From Lathyrus oleraceus (taxonomy: Eukaryota; Streptophyta; Magnoliopsida; Fabales; Fabaceae), in assembly GCF_024323335.1 (NCBI RefSeq), contig NC_066581.1:178305330-178369329 (forward strand): 64,000 bases of DNA, given 5' to 3'. Positions 21,803 to 33,861 of the stretch are shown here, piece after piece; the first letter of the stretch is position 1, and every line of letters begins with the position of its first letter. The notes below the pieces were generated by a model. The model searched no databases. It was not told the DNA's origin and worked only from the letters and a program-made list of their open reading frames with translations. The translations under genes and the position numbers were made by a program.

Positions 21803-23961
21803 CTAATCAGAGGAGCTTGAGCTTGCAGCTTCATCAGTACCAGAAACAGAATTGCCACTTGTCTCATCATTATCTGCAGACCTCTCACTAGAGGTATGGG
21901 CTTCAGCTTCCTTAGCATGTTCAATATTTTCACCTTTAGCTTTCTCCAAGCTTGCAATCAAGGCTTCCAACGATTGTCTCCTAGATGTTGCTACCCTTAT
22001 CCCTTCACCCAACTCTTTACAAGTCTCCTTAAGCTCAACAATTGTTCCAACTTTTGAGGCTGGCTTTTTCATGGCAGATGTCATGACAATATCTTCGACA
22101 TGACTGCCTTCAAACAGTTTATAGTGCACAGACAAAGCAAGTTTTCTTCTACTAGGTAAGTCATTAGAACTCAGAATACCATGGTGTGGGCTTCAGCTTC
22201 CTTAGCATGTTCAATATTTTCACCTTTAGCTTGCTCCAAGCTTGCAATCAAGGCTTCCAACGATTGTTTCCTAGCTGTTGCTACCCTTATCCCTTCACCC
22301 AGCTCTTTACAAGTCTCCTTAAGCTCAGTAATTGTTCCAACTTTTAAGGATGGCTTTTTCATGGCAGATGTCATGATAATATCTTCGACATGGCTGCCTT
22401 CAAACAGTTTATAGTGCACAGACAGAGCAGGTTTTCTTCTACTAGGTAAGTCATTAGAACTCAGAATACCAGGGTGTTGGTTCAGGATAATCCTACAAGT
22501 CATAGAGGGAAAGGCAATAGGCAGCTTAACTGCATTAGTAGATGCATGCTTGATGATTTGTTCAAACATAAATCTACCATAGTCAAAGTTCACTTTGGTT
22601 CCAACAACAAAAATAAACATTCCAAGGGCATTGGCAATGGTGGAAATATGGTTGGTAGGCACCCAATTTGCAGCTCCTATTTTATGCAATGTAGCATACT
22701 TGACAGTCAACTTCCCAGCAGGAAGATGCTTTTTAATAGGCCAACCTTTCACCGGCCTAGCTGTAATCTCTCTACAGACCTCATTGTCTGTAGCTTCCAA
22801 TTCACTTGCACCCTTAACTTTTCTTCCCAGAAAATTGTTAATAACAGTGGGAGAGAATGTGATACACTTACCTCTCACAAACACCTTGCAAAATTCGTTG
22901 CTGTTCTTATCAGCAATATCCTCAAGAATGTTGACAATGAATTCCTTAACTAAACCCTCATAGCACTGAGAAAACCCAGCGACAGTCTTCAACAACCCAA
23001 TAGCCTTTATCAGGTCCATGACCTACTTGACTTCAGCAACATCCTTTCCCAACTCCCTTTCCACAGGCGCCCTTCTTTGAATCACAAATTTCCATTTGGC
23101 AGCTCCATCCTCAAGATGGGAAGAGATATTATCCAAATGCACAACATCAACTTTAACAGGAGACTTCCTCACAGTGGTTTTCTTCATAGGAGAGATGTCA
23201 GGGACATCTTCCTCAACATCCTCTTCAGACTCAGAATCTTCTCTAACCTTCATTTTCTTCACTTCAACCTTGCTCCAAGATTTGGAGGGACCAATACCAG
23301 CAGTCTTCTTAGCTTTTCTAGCTGACATCAGTTCAGCCACAAATCTTCCTTTTCGAGTCTTCATGCGCTTAGCCACACTTGGCTTTAAATGATGAAGTAA
23401 GCTATCCTCTTGATCATCAGACCTATCATCCTCTAGGTCAATCACATCGTTTGCATCATCATGCTTCTCAGAGTGGGAAGCATTGGCAGTTTTAGATGCC
23501 ATAGATTTTCCTTTACTAGACACAGTTTTCCCTAGAGAACACAACCCTTCAGCAGCCATCTCCTTCTCAGAACTGGAGGAATCGTCATTCTTCTCACTAT
23601 GTTTTTCAACCTCAGGAGAGGGGTACATTTTAGACAGGGGAGTAGAGACTCCATTCACAGAATGTCCTTCATTAAGGGTTCTAGTGACTAGGTTTCTTAT
23701 TACATGATCAATGTGGTGTATATCTTCCTTAGAATTATTGGCAGGAGTTGAGCCAGAAGGGATACTAGAGATGTTACCTTGATTAGGGCATGCAGAAGCT
23801 GAGGTATCCATGGGATGGTTCAAATCAAGAGCCTCGCAGGGAATAACTGATAGAGGAACCACATCCAGAATCTCATCATCGGGAATGTCCATGGAGGGAG
23901 CGCTAACCTTTTGAGTAGACTTAGTAGTTTTTGAAGCAGAATTATTTTGATGTTGTGACAT
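21803..23961 (-). pseudogene. Sirevirus extra (env-position) ORF, copia element 1, split by a stop and a 290-bp duplication
   Basis: The frame opens with ATG at 23961 and is interrupted by TAG at 23023-23025 (CAG likely before). It continues in the same frame to 22171, where a 290-bp tandem duplication shifts the frame; the C-terminus reappears in another frame at 22135-21803. The N-terminal third is acidic and Ser/Lys-rich (about residues 100-270). The middle carries EFCKVFVRGKCITFSP and NFDYGRFMFEQIIKHA, phrases I associate with the 'putative plant transposon protein' family (PF20167). The C-terminus is helical, then acidic and serine-rich. No signal peptide or membrane segment is evident. 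In SIRE-like elements this position is often called envelope-like; that role is unproven. Confidence 0.7.
21898..22473. repeat. 290-bp tandem duplication inside the extra ORF
   Basis: Copy 1 about 21898-22187, copy 2 about 22188-22473. Matching starts (GGGCTTCAGCTTCC at 21898 and 22188) are 290 bases apart, and both copies end with AGAACTCAGAATACCA. They differ at about a dozen sites, so the duplication is not brand new. As 290 is not a multiple of three, it shifts the reading frame. Confidence 0.85.
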
Positions 23962-24184
23962 TTTGGAGTTTTTTGTGGAAAAAATGCAGTTGCCCTAGCA
24001 AAGGTGTGTGAGGAAGGAGCAGGAAGATGGAAGAGTTGGAGTAGGTAGTGAGGTTATGGGGGTAGTGTGTGAAGACATAATAGATGGTATTTCCAAAACT
24101 AGGTGATGATTTGCCATAATGGGGGCACTTTATTTTAGCCACATAGACACTAATTTGCTCACTTTTCCCACTCCATATTAATTG
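23962..24184 (-). other. Spacer between RNase H and the extra ORF, copia element 1
   Basis: Short non-coding linker of 223 bases on the minus strand between the end of pol and the ATG of the extra ORF. No clear promoter or splice motif was noticed. Confidence 0.5.
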
Positions 24185-25633
24185 CTACAAGTCTTCATAA
24201 ATGCAAATCCCTAATTTTCCTCTCAGGACTTCAAACTGATTTGCATCCAAGGCCTTTATAAAAATATCAGCTAACTGCATCTCAGTAGCAACATGCTCTA
24301 AGGCTATAATCTTATCCTCCACGAGTTCTCTAATAAAATGGTGACGGATATCAATATGTTTTGTCCTGCTGTACTGAATAGGATTATTTGAGTTGTTTAT
24401 AGCACTCAGGTTGTCACAGTACAATGTCATGACATCTTCTGTGACATTGTATTCAATCAACATTTGTTTCATCCACACCAGTTGAGAGCAACTGCTTCCA
24501 GCTGCTATGTATTCAACTTCAGCAGTAGACAGAGACACACAATTTTGCTTCTTACTAAACCATAATATTAAATTGTTCCCCAAGAGGAAGCGTCCTCCTG
24601 ATGTGCTTTTCCTATCATCAGCACTTCCAGCCCAATCAACATCACAATATCCATATAACACAGATTCAGATCATTGAGTGTATAACATCCCATAGTCACA
24701 AGTGCCATTGACATATATCAGGATTCTTTTCACTTGGTTTATATGGCTCACCTTTGGTTCAACTTGATATCTGGCACAAACACCTACAACAAAAGCAATG
24801 TCAGATCTGCTTGCTGTAAGATATAGCAGACTCCCTATCATGCTTCTGTAGAGACTTTGATCCACAATGACACCACTTTCATCTTTATACAATTTCAGAT
24901 GAGTAGGAGTAGGTGTCCTCTTGTGGCTTGCATTATCCATGCCAAACTTCTTAACAATATTCTTGGCATATTTACTTTGAGCTAGAAAGATAGAATCTTC
25001 CATCTACTTGACTTGCAAGCCAAGAAAATAGGTTAGTTCTCCAACAAGACTCATTTCAAATTGCTCAACAAAATGTTGAACCATCTTACTTGACATCCCA
25101 CTAAACACAATATCATCCATATAGATCTGAGCCACCACGAGCTTTCCTCCTTCATCTTTAACAAATAAAGTCTTATCAATGCCTCCCTTTCTGTATCCAT
25201 TGTCAATGAGAAACATTGTGAGTCTCTCATACCAAGCTCTAGGAGCTTATTTCAACCCATAGAGAGCTTTCCTCAACTTATACACATGCTTTGGAAGATT
25301 TGGGTTTGTGAATCCCTTAGGTTGTTTAACATATACTTCCTCATTCAAGTAGCCATTTAAGAAGGAACTTTTCACATCCATTTGGAACAGTTTAAACTTC
25401 AGAATACATGCCACTCCTAGCAACAATCTAACGGATTCTAGGCGAGCTACAGGGGAAAATGTTTCATCAAAGTCAACTCCTTCAACTTGAGTGTATCCTT
25501 GTGCTACTAATCTTGCTTTATTTTTAGTAACCACACCTTTTTCATCAGATTTATTCTTGTAAACCCACTTTGTTCCAATAACATTTATTCCTTCAGGTCT
25601 TGGAACCAAGTCCCATACTTCATTTCTCTTGAA
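24185..25633 (-). pseudogene. Copia element 1 reverse transcriptase and RNase H
   Basis: The minus-strand reading frame carries copia RT phrases in order: [50 protein letters not shown], then the catalytic QIYMDDIVF (near 25120), YFLGLQ, and RNase H DVDWAGSADDRKSTSG and STAEVEYIAA. Stops interrupt it at 25634-25636 (TAA), 25247-25249 (TAA for CAA in the usual KQ), 25004-25006 (TAG for CAG) and near 24671. RT copies element RNA to DNA and RNase H removes the RNA strand. The catalytic aspartates of RT are retained, but the polyprotein cannot be made whole. Confidence 0.85.
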
Positions 25634-27304
25634 TTAACCTAACTCTTCCTGCATGTCATTGATCCAGAATTCATCAGTTAAGGCTTCTTTAGCATTCTTA
25701 GGCTCCATCTTGGACACAAAACAGGCATGTGAGATCAATTCCTTTGATCTAGTGGTGACCCCTTTATTTGGGTCTCCTATAATGAGATCTTTAGGATGAT
25801 CCTTCTGAATTCTGATAAAGGGTCCCTTATTTACTTGATCACCTTCAAGTTCAGCTTGAGTGGACTCACTCTTACTACTTTTGTCCAGGAGTTCAGTTGG
25901 GGCATCATTCAGAAATGTTTCAACATCGTCTATGACATCAGTCTCTTGATCATCAACAACAACATTGATATATTCCATCATAACTTTTGTTATGGAATTA
26001 AAAACTCTAAAGGCTCTGCTGTTTGTTGAGTAGCCCAAAAATATTCCTTCATCACTCTTGGGGTCCATTTTCCTTCTTTGTTCACGATCAGCCAGGATAT
26101 AGCATTTACTACCAAACACATGGAAGTATTTGACAGTAGGTATTCTTCCCTTCCAGACTTCATATAAAGTGGTTGAGGTCCCTTTTCTCAAGGTTACTCT
26201 GTTGTGAACATAGTAGGCCGTGTTCATAGATTCGGCCCATAAGTGGTAAGGCAACTTCTTAGCATAAATCATAGCTCTAGCAGATTCTTGGAGAGTTCTA
26301 TTTTTCATTTCCACCACACCATTTTGCTGAGGGGTAATGGGAGAAGAGAACTCATGACCAATACCTTCAGATGAACAAAATTCAGCAAATTTACTGTTCT
26401 CAAATTCTTTCGAATGATCACTTCTGATTTTGATAACACGACTTTCTCTTTCTCTTTGAAGTCTTTCGCAAAGGTCTTTGAAGACATCAAACACATCAGA
26501 TTTTTCCCTTATAAAATTCACCCAGGTATATCTGGAGAAGTCGTCCACCACAACATAAGCATACCTTTTCCCACCAAGACTTTCCACCTGCATAGGTCCC
26601 AGTTTTTGATGCCATAGTTTCACTTCTTCTTCTTTAGCTAGAGCACATATTGATGAATAGCTAGTTTCTTGAGAAATCCACATATAGCGGTTGTCCTTAG
26701 ATCTGACTCCTCTCATGATCACCTCATTTTTTGCATTAGTAATCAAGCATTCAGTTTTTGTGAAGTTCACATTTAGACCTTGATCACATAGTTGACTGAT
26801 GCTGATCAGGTTTGCAGTCAATCCTTTAACAAGCAGCATATTATCAGGGTTAGGAACTCCATGGCAGTTCAGCTTTCCAATCCCCTATATTTCACCCTTT
26901 GCTCCATCACCAAAAGTTACATAGTTGGTGACATGAGATTGAAGGTCAACCAACAGGTTTTTGTTTCCAGTCATGTGTCTGGAGCATCCACTGTCAAAGT
27001 ACCAATCTTCTTTGGCTGAGACTCTGAAGGAAGTGTGAGCTATCAAGTTAGTAGCACCAGCCCTAGGAACCCACTGTTTTCTGTTAGCAGGGACGTGTTG
27101 TTTGGGTCTAGGTTGATGATTAAGACTAGGATAACCATACAGCCTAAAGCAAAATGGTTTTATGTGACCAAATTTCCCACAGTAACCTCCATCTTTGGTG
27201 TTTTCCTTTATGTTGTCTTTCCTTGTAATGTTGAGACACCTGATGTGACATCTTTGATTTGCTACCAGTGGGACTACAGTCAGGAGAGGATTCATTGAAC
27301 CCAA
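25634..27304 (-). pseudogene. Copia element 1 protease and integrase, with in-frame loss of the zinc region
   Basis: Protease active-site phrase YFDSGCSRHMTG lies near 27000-26960. The frame is closed by TAG at 26885-26887, then reopens in an integrase-bearing frame. After LWHQKLG (the usual start of the HHCC region) the text jumps to SLGGKRYAYVVVDDFSRYTW; compared with copia element 2 about 75 residues are missing, including the remaining zinc ligands and the first catalytic aspartate (junction near 26600). The second D (KIRSDHSKEF) and E (QQNGVVEMKNR) remain. Integrase cannot be functional. The C-terminus continues to the linker phrase EALTDEFWINDMQEEL before RT. Confidence 0.8.
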
Positions 27305-28685
27305 GGCCAGTCATGTCTCCTGCCATCTTTCCAGCCTGGAGGATTTTGTTTAAGGTGTCAGATCCACTGTTTAACATTCTGACATAGTTTATCATCTCAT
27401 CCAGTTTGGAATTCAGGAACACAACTTCAATCTTCAACTTAGAGATGGTTCCTAAGTGTTTTGTCCTCTCAGTCTCTAGCTGAGTTATCAGTTTCTTCTG
27501 ATTCTCCACTTGTTGACACACTTCTTCACTTCTGAAACACAACTTCCTATAAGAAGTAGCTAATTTATCAAAGGTCAATTCATCATCACTGGAGTCTTCA
27601 TCAGGATCCCATCTCCCAGTCAAGGTAGTCATAAGATTGGCAGACTCTCCTTCTGTTTCACTTTCAGAATTGTCATCAGACCAAGTAGCAACAAGACTCT
27701 TCTTCTGTTTCTTGAGGTAGGTCCCACATTCATCTCAAATGTGTCCATACCCTTCACATTCATGGCATTGAATTCCTTTGCCCTGTTTGTATTTTTCCTC
27801 AGATTTTGTTCTTCTTCCAGCATCATTGTGCCTACTGATGTAAAATGAGTTGTTCTTGACATTAGACTTTGACCTCACATCCATTCTCTTCAGGAATTTG
27901 TTGAATTGTCTCCCAAGTAATGCTAAATTATTTGCCATACCTTCATTAGTATCCTGACTACTTTCTTCCTCTTTATCTTCGGTGTTTGACATAAAGGCTA
28001 TGCTTTTGGCTTTCTTTTCAGATCCATCACTCATTCCCAACACGAATGTTTGGAGGGATCCAATTATCTCATCCACTCTCATCTTGCAGATATCTTGAGA
28101 TTCTTCTATGGCTGTCACTTTCATGGCAAATATCTTGGGAAGTGATATGAGAATTTTCCTCACAAGCTTTTCATCTGACATCTTCTTACCCAAGGCTCCT
28201 GAGGCATTAGCAATTTCAAGAATATTCATATGGAAGTCATGAATACTTTCATCTTCTTTCATCCTCATGTTCTCAAACTTAGTATTAAGCAACTACAATC
28301 TAGACATCTTCACTCTAGAGGTACCTTCATGAGTGGTTTTGAGAATATTCCAAGCATCTTTAGCCACCTCACAGTTATTCACCAGTTTGAAGATGTTCTT
28401 ATCAACCCCATTGAATATAGTATTCAATGCTTTAGAGTTTCCAAGAGCTAGTTCATCTTCTTCCTTGGTCCATTCTTCTTCGGGCTTCTTATCAGTTGTA
28501 ACTTTTCCTTCCTTCGCAGTGAAGGGATGTTCCCAGCCTGTTAGAACAACCTTCCAAGCCTTATTATCTAAAGATTTCAAGAAAGCTACCATTCGAGGTT
28601 TCCAGTAGTCATAGTTAGATCCATCCAGAATTGGTGGTCTATGTACAAATCCTCCGTCTCTATCCATAGTACCAGAAAGTAACAT
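27144..28685 (-). pseudogene. Copia element 1 gag
   Basis: Minus-strand frame from ATG at 28685. N-terminal phrases PPILDGSNYDYWKPRM and AKDAWNILKTTHEGT are typical of copia gag (UBN2/DUF4219-type). Stops lie at 28293-28295 (TAG, CAG likely before) and at 27735-27737 (TGA, CGA likely before), the second one inside the CCHC zinc knuckle (CHEC....H....C). The same frame then continues through an acidic and coiled-coil region to about 27220, where a frameshift leads into the protease frame and a second Cys/His phrase (YCGKFGHIKPFC). Gag forms the virus-like particle; this copy is broken. Confidence 0.8.
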
Positions 28686-28720
28686 CCCAAGATCTCACCC
28701 AGAACCCGAGCAAGATGCCT

Positions 28721-28732
28721 GCTCTGATACCA
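28721..28732 (-). promoter_or_regulatory. Primer-binding site, copia element 1
   Basis: Minus strand TGGTATCAGAGC, complementary to the 3' end of plant initiator-Met tRNA, two bases inside the 5' LTR end. This is the usual copia primer site. Confidence 0.9.
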
Positions 28733-28734
28733 GT

Positions 28735-28777
28735 TGAAATTATGGTATCAGATATGAGATGTTGAAGGTAATGTCAT
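28735..28777 (-). repeat. 5' LTR remnant, copia element 1 (43 bp)
   Basis: Matches 20295-20337 of the 3' LTR with two or three changes and is then replaced by an Ogre LTR start. The remaining 920 bp of this LTR should lie beyond the right edge if the Ogre at 28778 is a nested insertion. Confidence 0.8.
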
Positions 28778-29010
28778 TGTAAGACCCTAATTTTGACCCT
28801 AAGATCCCTCATGGCATCATATCATTTGCTCATTGCATTGCCTCAAGGATTATAGCATGTGAGGCTCTTTAACCCTAGGGTTGGGACTTGTGTGAGTGGT
28901 TTGAGACCACCAAGCATGCTTGTATTGTATATTATTTCTTTTCTTATCTTGTTTACTAACCAAAAGAACAAAATATGTCACTAACCTCTTTTTTTTTGAA
29001 GCTCAAGTGG
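28778..29010 (+). repeat. Ogre-type LTR start, truncated (fragment B)
   Basis: TGTAAGACCCTAATTTTGAC start, closely matching the first 240 bases of the solo LTR at 14643 (shared ACCACCAAGCATGCTTGTAT and ATGTCACTAAC). Homology ends near GCTCAAGTG (29010), where ORF1 coding sequence follows directly. The remaining LTR, leader and start of ORF1 are deleted. The five preceding bases, GTCAT, would be the target site. Confidence 0.8.
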
Positions 29011-29620
29011 TGGAATAAACTACAACCCTATTTTGGTTCGTCGTCAGCTTGGGTTCCCCTTAAAGGATAAACCTAATAACATTTTGTTAGAAGGTGTGTT
29101 CTTTCAAGAGGGTAAAGATTCCCAGAACTTGAAGTTGAGGATGGTCCACGCCTGGCACAAAGTTCATAGGAAGGGAAGGAAAAAGCTTGGTCCGAAGAAT
29201 TGTATTGCTTTGGAACCCTACACCGCTTGGGTGAGGAAGAGAGCTCTTGAGTACCGCATGCCTTATGATTATCTGAGACCTACCCCTATGGTTATGTTTG
29301 GGCCTTCAACCCTCCCTAACCAAGGAGTAGAGGAGTTGAGAGACGAAGACCGGTCGCGTGCGTGGGTTCGTGAGCGAGAGGAACTTCTTCAGCAACTCAG
29401 AGATAAAGATGCAGTGATAGAATTTCTAGAGCATCAGGTTATTGATGAGCCTGATGATGTGGTTACTTCTCTTCTTCCTCAGTCATCCAGGTTTTGGAAG
29501 AGGAAGTATGATCGACTCGCCAAGGAGAAGGCCGATATGGAAGCAGCTTTTGAGAGAGAGGTGAAGAGGCTTCGTACAACTTATCTTCTGATCTTGAGAG
29601 CTTTGGACGATTATTTCTAG
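29011..29620 (+). pseudogene. Ogre ORF1 C-terminal fragment (fragment B)
   Basis: Open in one frame from the junction to TAG at 29618-29620, entering mid-protein with INYNP..VRRQLGFP, which matches INYNPTLLRRQMGFA of the ORF1 copy at 37835-39370. The final 90 residues are strongly helical and charged (EREELLQQLRDKDAVIEFLE, then KEKADMEAAFEREVKRLR), a predicted coiled coil. The N-terminal two-thirds are missing through fusion with LTR sequence. Function of ORF1 is unknown. Confidence 0.75.
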
Positions 29621-29889
29621 GGCTCCATAGGATGTTATTTCTCCTTTCCTCTTGTATTGTATTTGGTTACCAAAACTGTACTACTTCATTGGTGTAAAAT
29701 TTTTCCAAATATTATTGCTATGAGTATTCCATATATGTCTTAAGAGATTAATATTTCCAAATATTTGCAAATAGATCTCTATAAAGTTCCTCTGATAAAA
29801 AAAATCCAATGCACAAACATTGCATGCATCATATGCATAAGCAGGTTTTGTTTAGCTCAGTGGTCTAACTCTTTGCTCTTCATTTATTT
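29621..29889 (+). other. ORF1-gag spacer (fragment B)
   Basis: AT-rich non-coding linker matching in position the spacer at 39371-39810. No regulatory motif is clear. Confidence 0.5.
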
Positions 29890-30227
29890 CAAAGGAAAGC
29901 TGTCGCATCGGTATAACACAAGAGCTAATCTTCCAAGACTAATGGAGCATTTAGAGCAAGAGAACCGGGAGCTGAAGGATGAGATAGCTAGGCTGTCTGT
30001 CATGATGGAGTCAGTGCTAACCGCTCAGAGCCAAGCTTCGCCTACTCCTGCAACTCCTCCCGCGAGGACGATTATATCTGAGGTAGCTTCGTCAACTGTG
30101 CCTTTCGCAATAACTCATTTTGTTCCCCTGGGGAATGTCTGCCAACTTTGTTCCCGAGGGTTTCGCTCCAACTCTCGCTTCTCTGCCGGCATCTAGCCCG
30201 GTCCTTTCTGTGCTACCTCCCGTTGTG
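29890..30227 (+). pseudogene. Ogre gag N-terminus (fragment B), interrupted by a solo LTR
   Basis: Starts with the basic YNTRANLPRLM phrase (compare YPTRRNTSRLMDL at 39868), then a helical stretch LEQENRELKDEIARLSVMME and a proline/alanine-rich linker. A frame change lies near 30120. The coding text is cut at 30232 by a solo LTR and resumes after it at 37071 with CACAC duplicated. No ATG is evident at the usual place, as is common where gag follows a long leader in Ogre. Confidence 0.7.
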
Positions 30228-33200
30228 CACACTGTAACACCTCAAAATTTGCCCTCCTCTTCTTGGGACTAGCTTAGCATATTGCAATTCAATTTTTAGG
30301 ACATTAGGTATTTGCATGTTGCATATCATGTGAGAATAGACAAGTCATCCTCCTAAGTCTTTCTCAGAAGATAGAAAGGTTGAGAGATTCATGCCTGAGG
30401 GTCTTGTTGAATTGATCAAACATCTGAGGGTTGCTCTTCAATTAGGGTTTTATTGGTTCCTCAAGGAGGTTGAGTACTATCTTGGTTGAAAGGGTATGTC
30501 ACCATCATCATGGTCTTATCATCCTCAAGGGGCTCATTGTTCATGCTCAGATTCTTTGGGATTAGGGTTTTGACCTCTGGTCAACCCTAATCAGTTGTAT
30601 TCTACCAGTCAGGGTTTTTCAAGGAGATGAGGTTATTTGTTTGGATGGAGATCATATGGTTATTATGTGAAGCTTACAAGAGCGAGGGGTCCATTTTGGA
30701 GCCAATTCCTTAGGTGGTTGAGGCTCAAGCTGATCAGAGCATGGCTAGGTCATCTGAGGACCTAGAAAGTCAACAGAAAGTCAACTGAGGGCTAGGAGGT
30801 GGAGAAATGAGTTTCAACATCTCATTCATGTTCAAAAGAGGCTTATTCATCATGTCAAATGTATATCTTGAAGAATTTGAGGTCAAATCAAAAGTTTCCA
30901 AAAATGGAAAATGACCTGTAATTGAAAGTTTCCAAACATGGAAAGGTTTTGGTTCAAATTCAACTTGATCTTACATCATCAAATAAGCTTAAATTGAATT
31001 TTTGTCCAACATGAAAGTTGAAGATCTCTCTCTCCCATTTCCAAAAAGTCTAAGATCATGACTTTATGATGAATGGTTGAGGAGATATGATCAAATCATT
31101 GCCAAGGATGCATGGAACTTCAAAAGGGCATAACTTTTGATTCATAACTCCAAATTTGGTGGCTCTTCTTGCATTTTGCTTCTCATGACATTAAGTTTCC
31201 AAAATAATCATCACATTGCATAAAATGTTATCACATGATCATTTTGGAGGGAAACTTGAAAATTTAAAAATGGTGCATCATGAGAACTTTCTACCATTGC
31301 CAATGTGTTTAAAAAATGATTTTGAGTGACTTTGATCAAGCACATGACACTGTTCACGTGGGTTTACTACATGCACCATGCAATTTTCAAATTTTGCCAA
31401 ACACCCTCATTTTGCTTAATCTCAAATTAACCATGATTAATTTTAATACAAATGAGATTAGGACAAAGTATATATTGATAATCCTAACAGAATTTGAGAG
31501 AGGTTAATCATTTTTCACCCTTTTAGATCTAGTTTTCATCTCATATCAAAATTTTTCTCTCAACCAAAACTTGCAATTTCTTCACATAACCTTGCATTTT
31601 TCTTCTATATTCTGAATCATTGAGTGGAGTAGATGGAGAATCAAGCTTTGGATCATTGATTTTGGTTAGAATTTGTGCATAGCAAGCTCAAGAACTCAAG
31701 AATGGAAGTTGATTGATAAGCTAGATCTACACAGTTTCAAGCTTCAATTTCTTCATCAAACATCATTACAAGTGTTCAGGAGTTGATTTGGATCATTGCA
31801 AGGCCTTAGATCGTGCGTTTTCAAGAGCTGTTCTTCAAGAGGTCACATTTTCGATCCTTTTAATTCTCTGTTTTATGTGTATGTTCATGTAGATCTTGTG
31901 TTGCTAATAATTCTGAGCTAAATTTCACATGATTTGGTGCATTATTGAGGGAGTTATGTGTGATGGAAGTTTGATGCACCAATTTTCTTTTGTTCGATTC
32001 TCTTAATTGATGTTGAATTAAGCTTAGTTATGAGTTGATCCATGATGTACGTTGCATGAGCTTTGATTTGGTATCATTTTTGATGAATTCTGGAAAATTC
32101 TGGAAAATTGGTTTGAAGGTCTACTGTTCATCATCGTCTTCACGAGGAAGACGATGTTTTTCCAGATTAGCGACGGCCTAGCGTCCGTCTTTGCGTCCAT
32201 CTGGTTCGCTAGGGTTCTTCATGTGAAACGGCTGCGTTTCAATGTAGCGCGCCTCATTTCAAATCTGGACCGACTTCGATTCTTGGCGCAAGCAATTTTT
32301 CAAATTAATGCTTCATTATGCCATTTCCCTCCTTATTTTCCATGCTATGATCATTTTGATTTTTATTTTTTCTTCCAACTTCAAAAATTCATAATAAATT
32401 GAAAAATGCTCCAAATAATCCCTGGTTTTTTGCTACTTGTTCATTGAGATGTCCTCTATTTGATGATGTTAATTTCTGAAGTTGTGCATGGCTGGATTTT
32501 GGATTGTGCTAGACTTTGTGATCATGTGTACATTTGTGACCTTGCTCCATTCTTTCCATTGTGAAATGCTTGATTTTAATCCAAATGCCATGAAATTTTG
32601 CATGATGATTCCTAACATGTTGATGGATGTTTTAGGCTTGGTTTGGTATTTTTCTCATTTGCCATTTCTGTTTTATGCACATGTTTGCATGGTGTGACAA
32701 TTTGTGTCACACATTTGGTTGATCAACTTGTGCAATTTCATTTCCATATCAAATGACTTCTGTTGGTTCTGATTTTTTGTATGATGATCATGTTGGGTGT
32801 GTTGGATGCTCATGATTGTTTCCAGAATTATTTGAATCATTTCTGTTTTGATTTGGAATTTTCATTCTCAATGTCTAAATGTATGCTTTGAAATTGTCTT
32901 TGACTTCCCTTGCTTATTACATGGACTTGCTTGATGATCTTGACTTGGTCCTTTTTAGGACATGTTAATATGTGTTTGAAGTTGCATTGTGTTGAATATT
33001 AGCTCCTGTTTTGGATTTTTTCTTCACCTTTGACCCTAGGCTTTGACCTAGTGGTTTGGACTTACATGTGAGCTTTGAATTTCAGGACCAAGCACCTAAT
33101 CTTCATGGTTGATGTTGCTTCATCATTTGAATGTTGATGTTTGCTATTGATGGCTAACATTTGTTTGTTTTGTAGGTTGATGATAGCTCACTTGAGTTGT

Positions 33201-33861
33201 TTGGCTTATATGTTGTACATTGGGATTGTCTGTTTGTTGTTGACCGTCGTCTGTTTGTCTGAATACTGTACTGATTTGTTTAGTTGTTTACACAGGTACC
33301 TAAGTTGCTTTAAGTTCATTTGAACTTTGCTTTGTTTTGCTTGTGGTTGGCATACAACTTAGGTATAATCCCTATTCTTCATGTAGTCTGGAAGACCTGT
33401 CATGTTACTTTGGCAGGCACTTATCTGAAGCCCTCCTTAAGAGGCAATGTTTGTGTTTGTTTATCTTTGTGCCTTGTACATATAAAGACCTCCTAAGTGA
33501 AGAGGCATTGGCAGATAAAAGGGATGTGCAATCCATCCCCTGCTATTCAGTTGTGTCTTTCATCTTGCTCACACCATGTGTTGATGCACTTTGGATAAAA
33601 ACCCAAAATCTTGTTGTGTCAGTCATGTGGAATAGAGTCCTACATTCTGAACTCCCACACTTTCATTGTCTGAAGCTCTCCCAGGCCAGGGATAAGAGCT
33701 GTAAGGTCTTACCCTCACTTCCCATTTCATCTGCTTCACCCTAACTCTCAATGTTAGGGTTAAGAGCAAATAACACCCTTTCCAGTTGGCTTGTTTGTCG
33801 AAGTTGATTTGACCTCTTAACTAAAGCCTAGCCTTGTATGAGCCACTTGTTTGCATATAGT

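Larger units (their letters stand above)
20295..28777 (-). mobile_element. Sirevirus-type copia element 1, degenerate, minus strand
   Basis: Read on the minus strand: 5' LTR remnant (28777-28735), primer-binding site (28732-28721), gag, protease, integrase, RT, RNase H, an extra ORF with split reading frame, several polypurine tracts and a 3' LTR (21261-20295). Gene order, an initiator-Met primer site, multiple polypurine tracts and an extra 3' ORF mark the Sirevirus (SIRE/Maximus) lineage of copia. It sits inside the Ogre A LTR, and its own 5' LTR was later split by an Ogre LTR start at 28778. Numerous nonsense changes, one in-frame deletion and a tandem duplication make it inactive. Confidence 0.85.

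Noticed and set aside
22171..23961. A host nuclear protein gene, suggested by acidic and Ser/Lys-rich text.
   Set aside because: It lies between RNase H and the polypurine tracts of a copia element, in the same strand, with the Sirevirus extra-ORF phrases.
28721..28732. Fragment of a tRNA gene (match to initiator-Met tRNA).
   Set aside because: Twelve bases only, at the expected primer-binding position; likewise 52995-53006.
33337..33744. Plus-strand ORF of 135 codons.
   Set aside because: Lies wholly in LTR DNA; the homologous LTR at 62880-63290 does not keep the frame.
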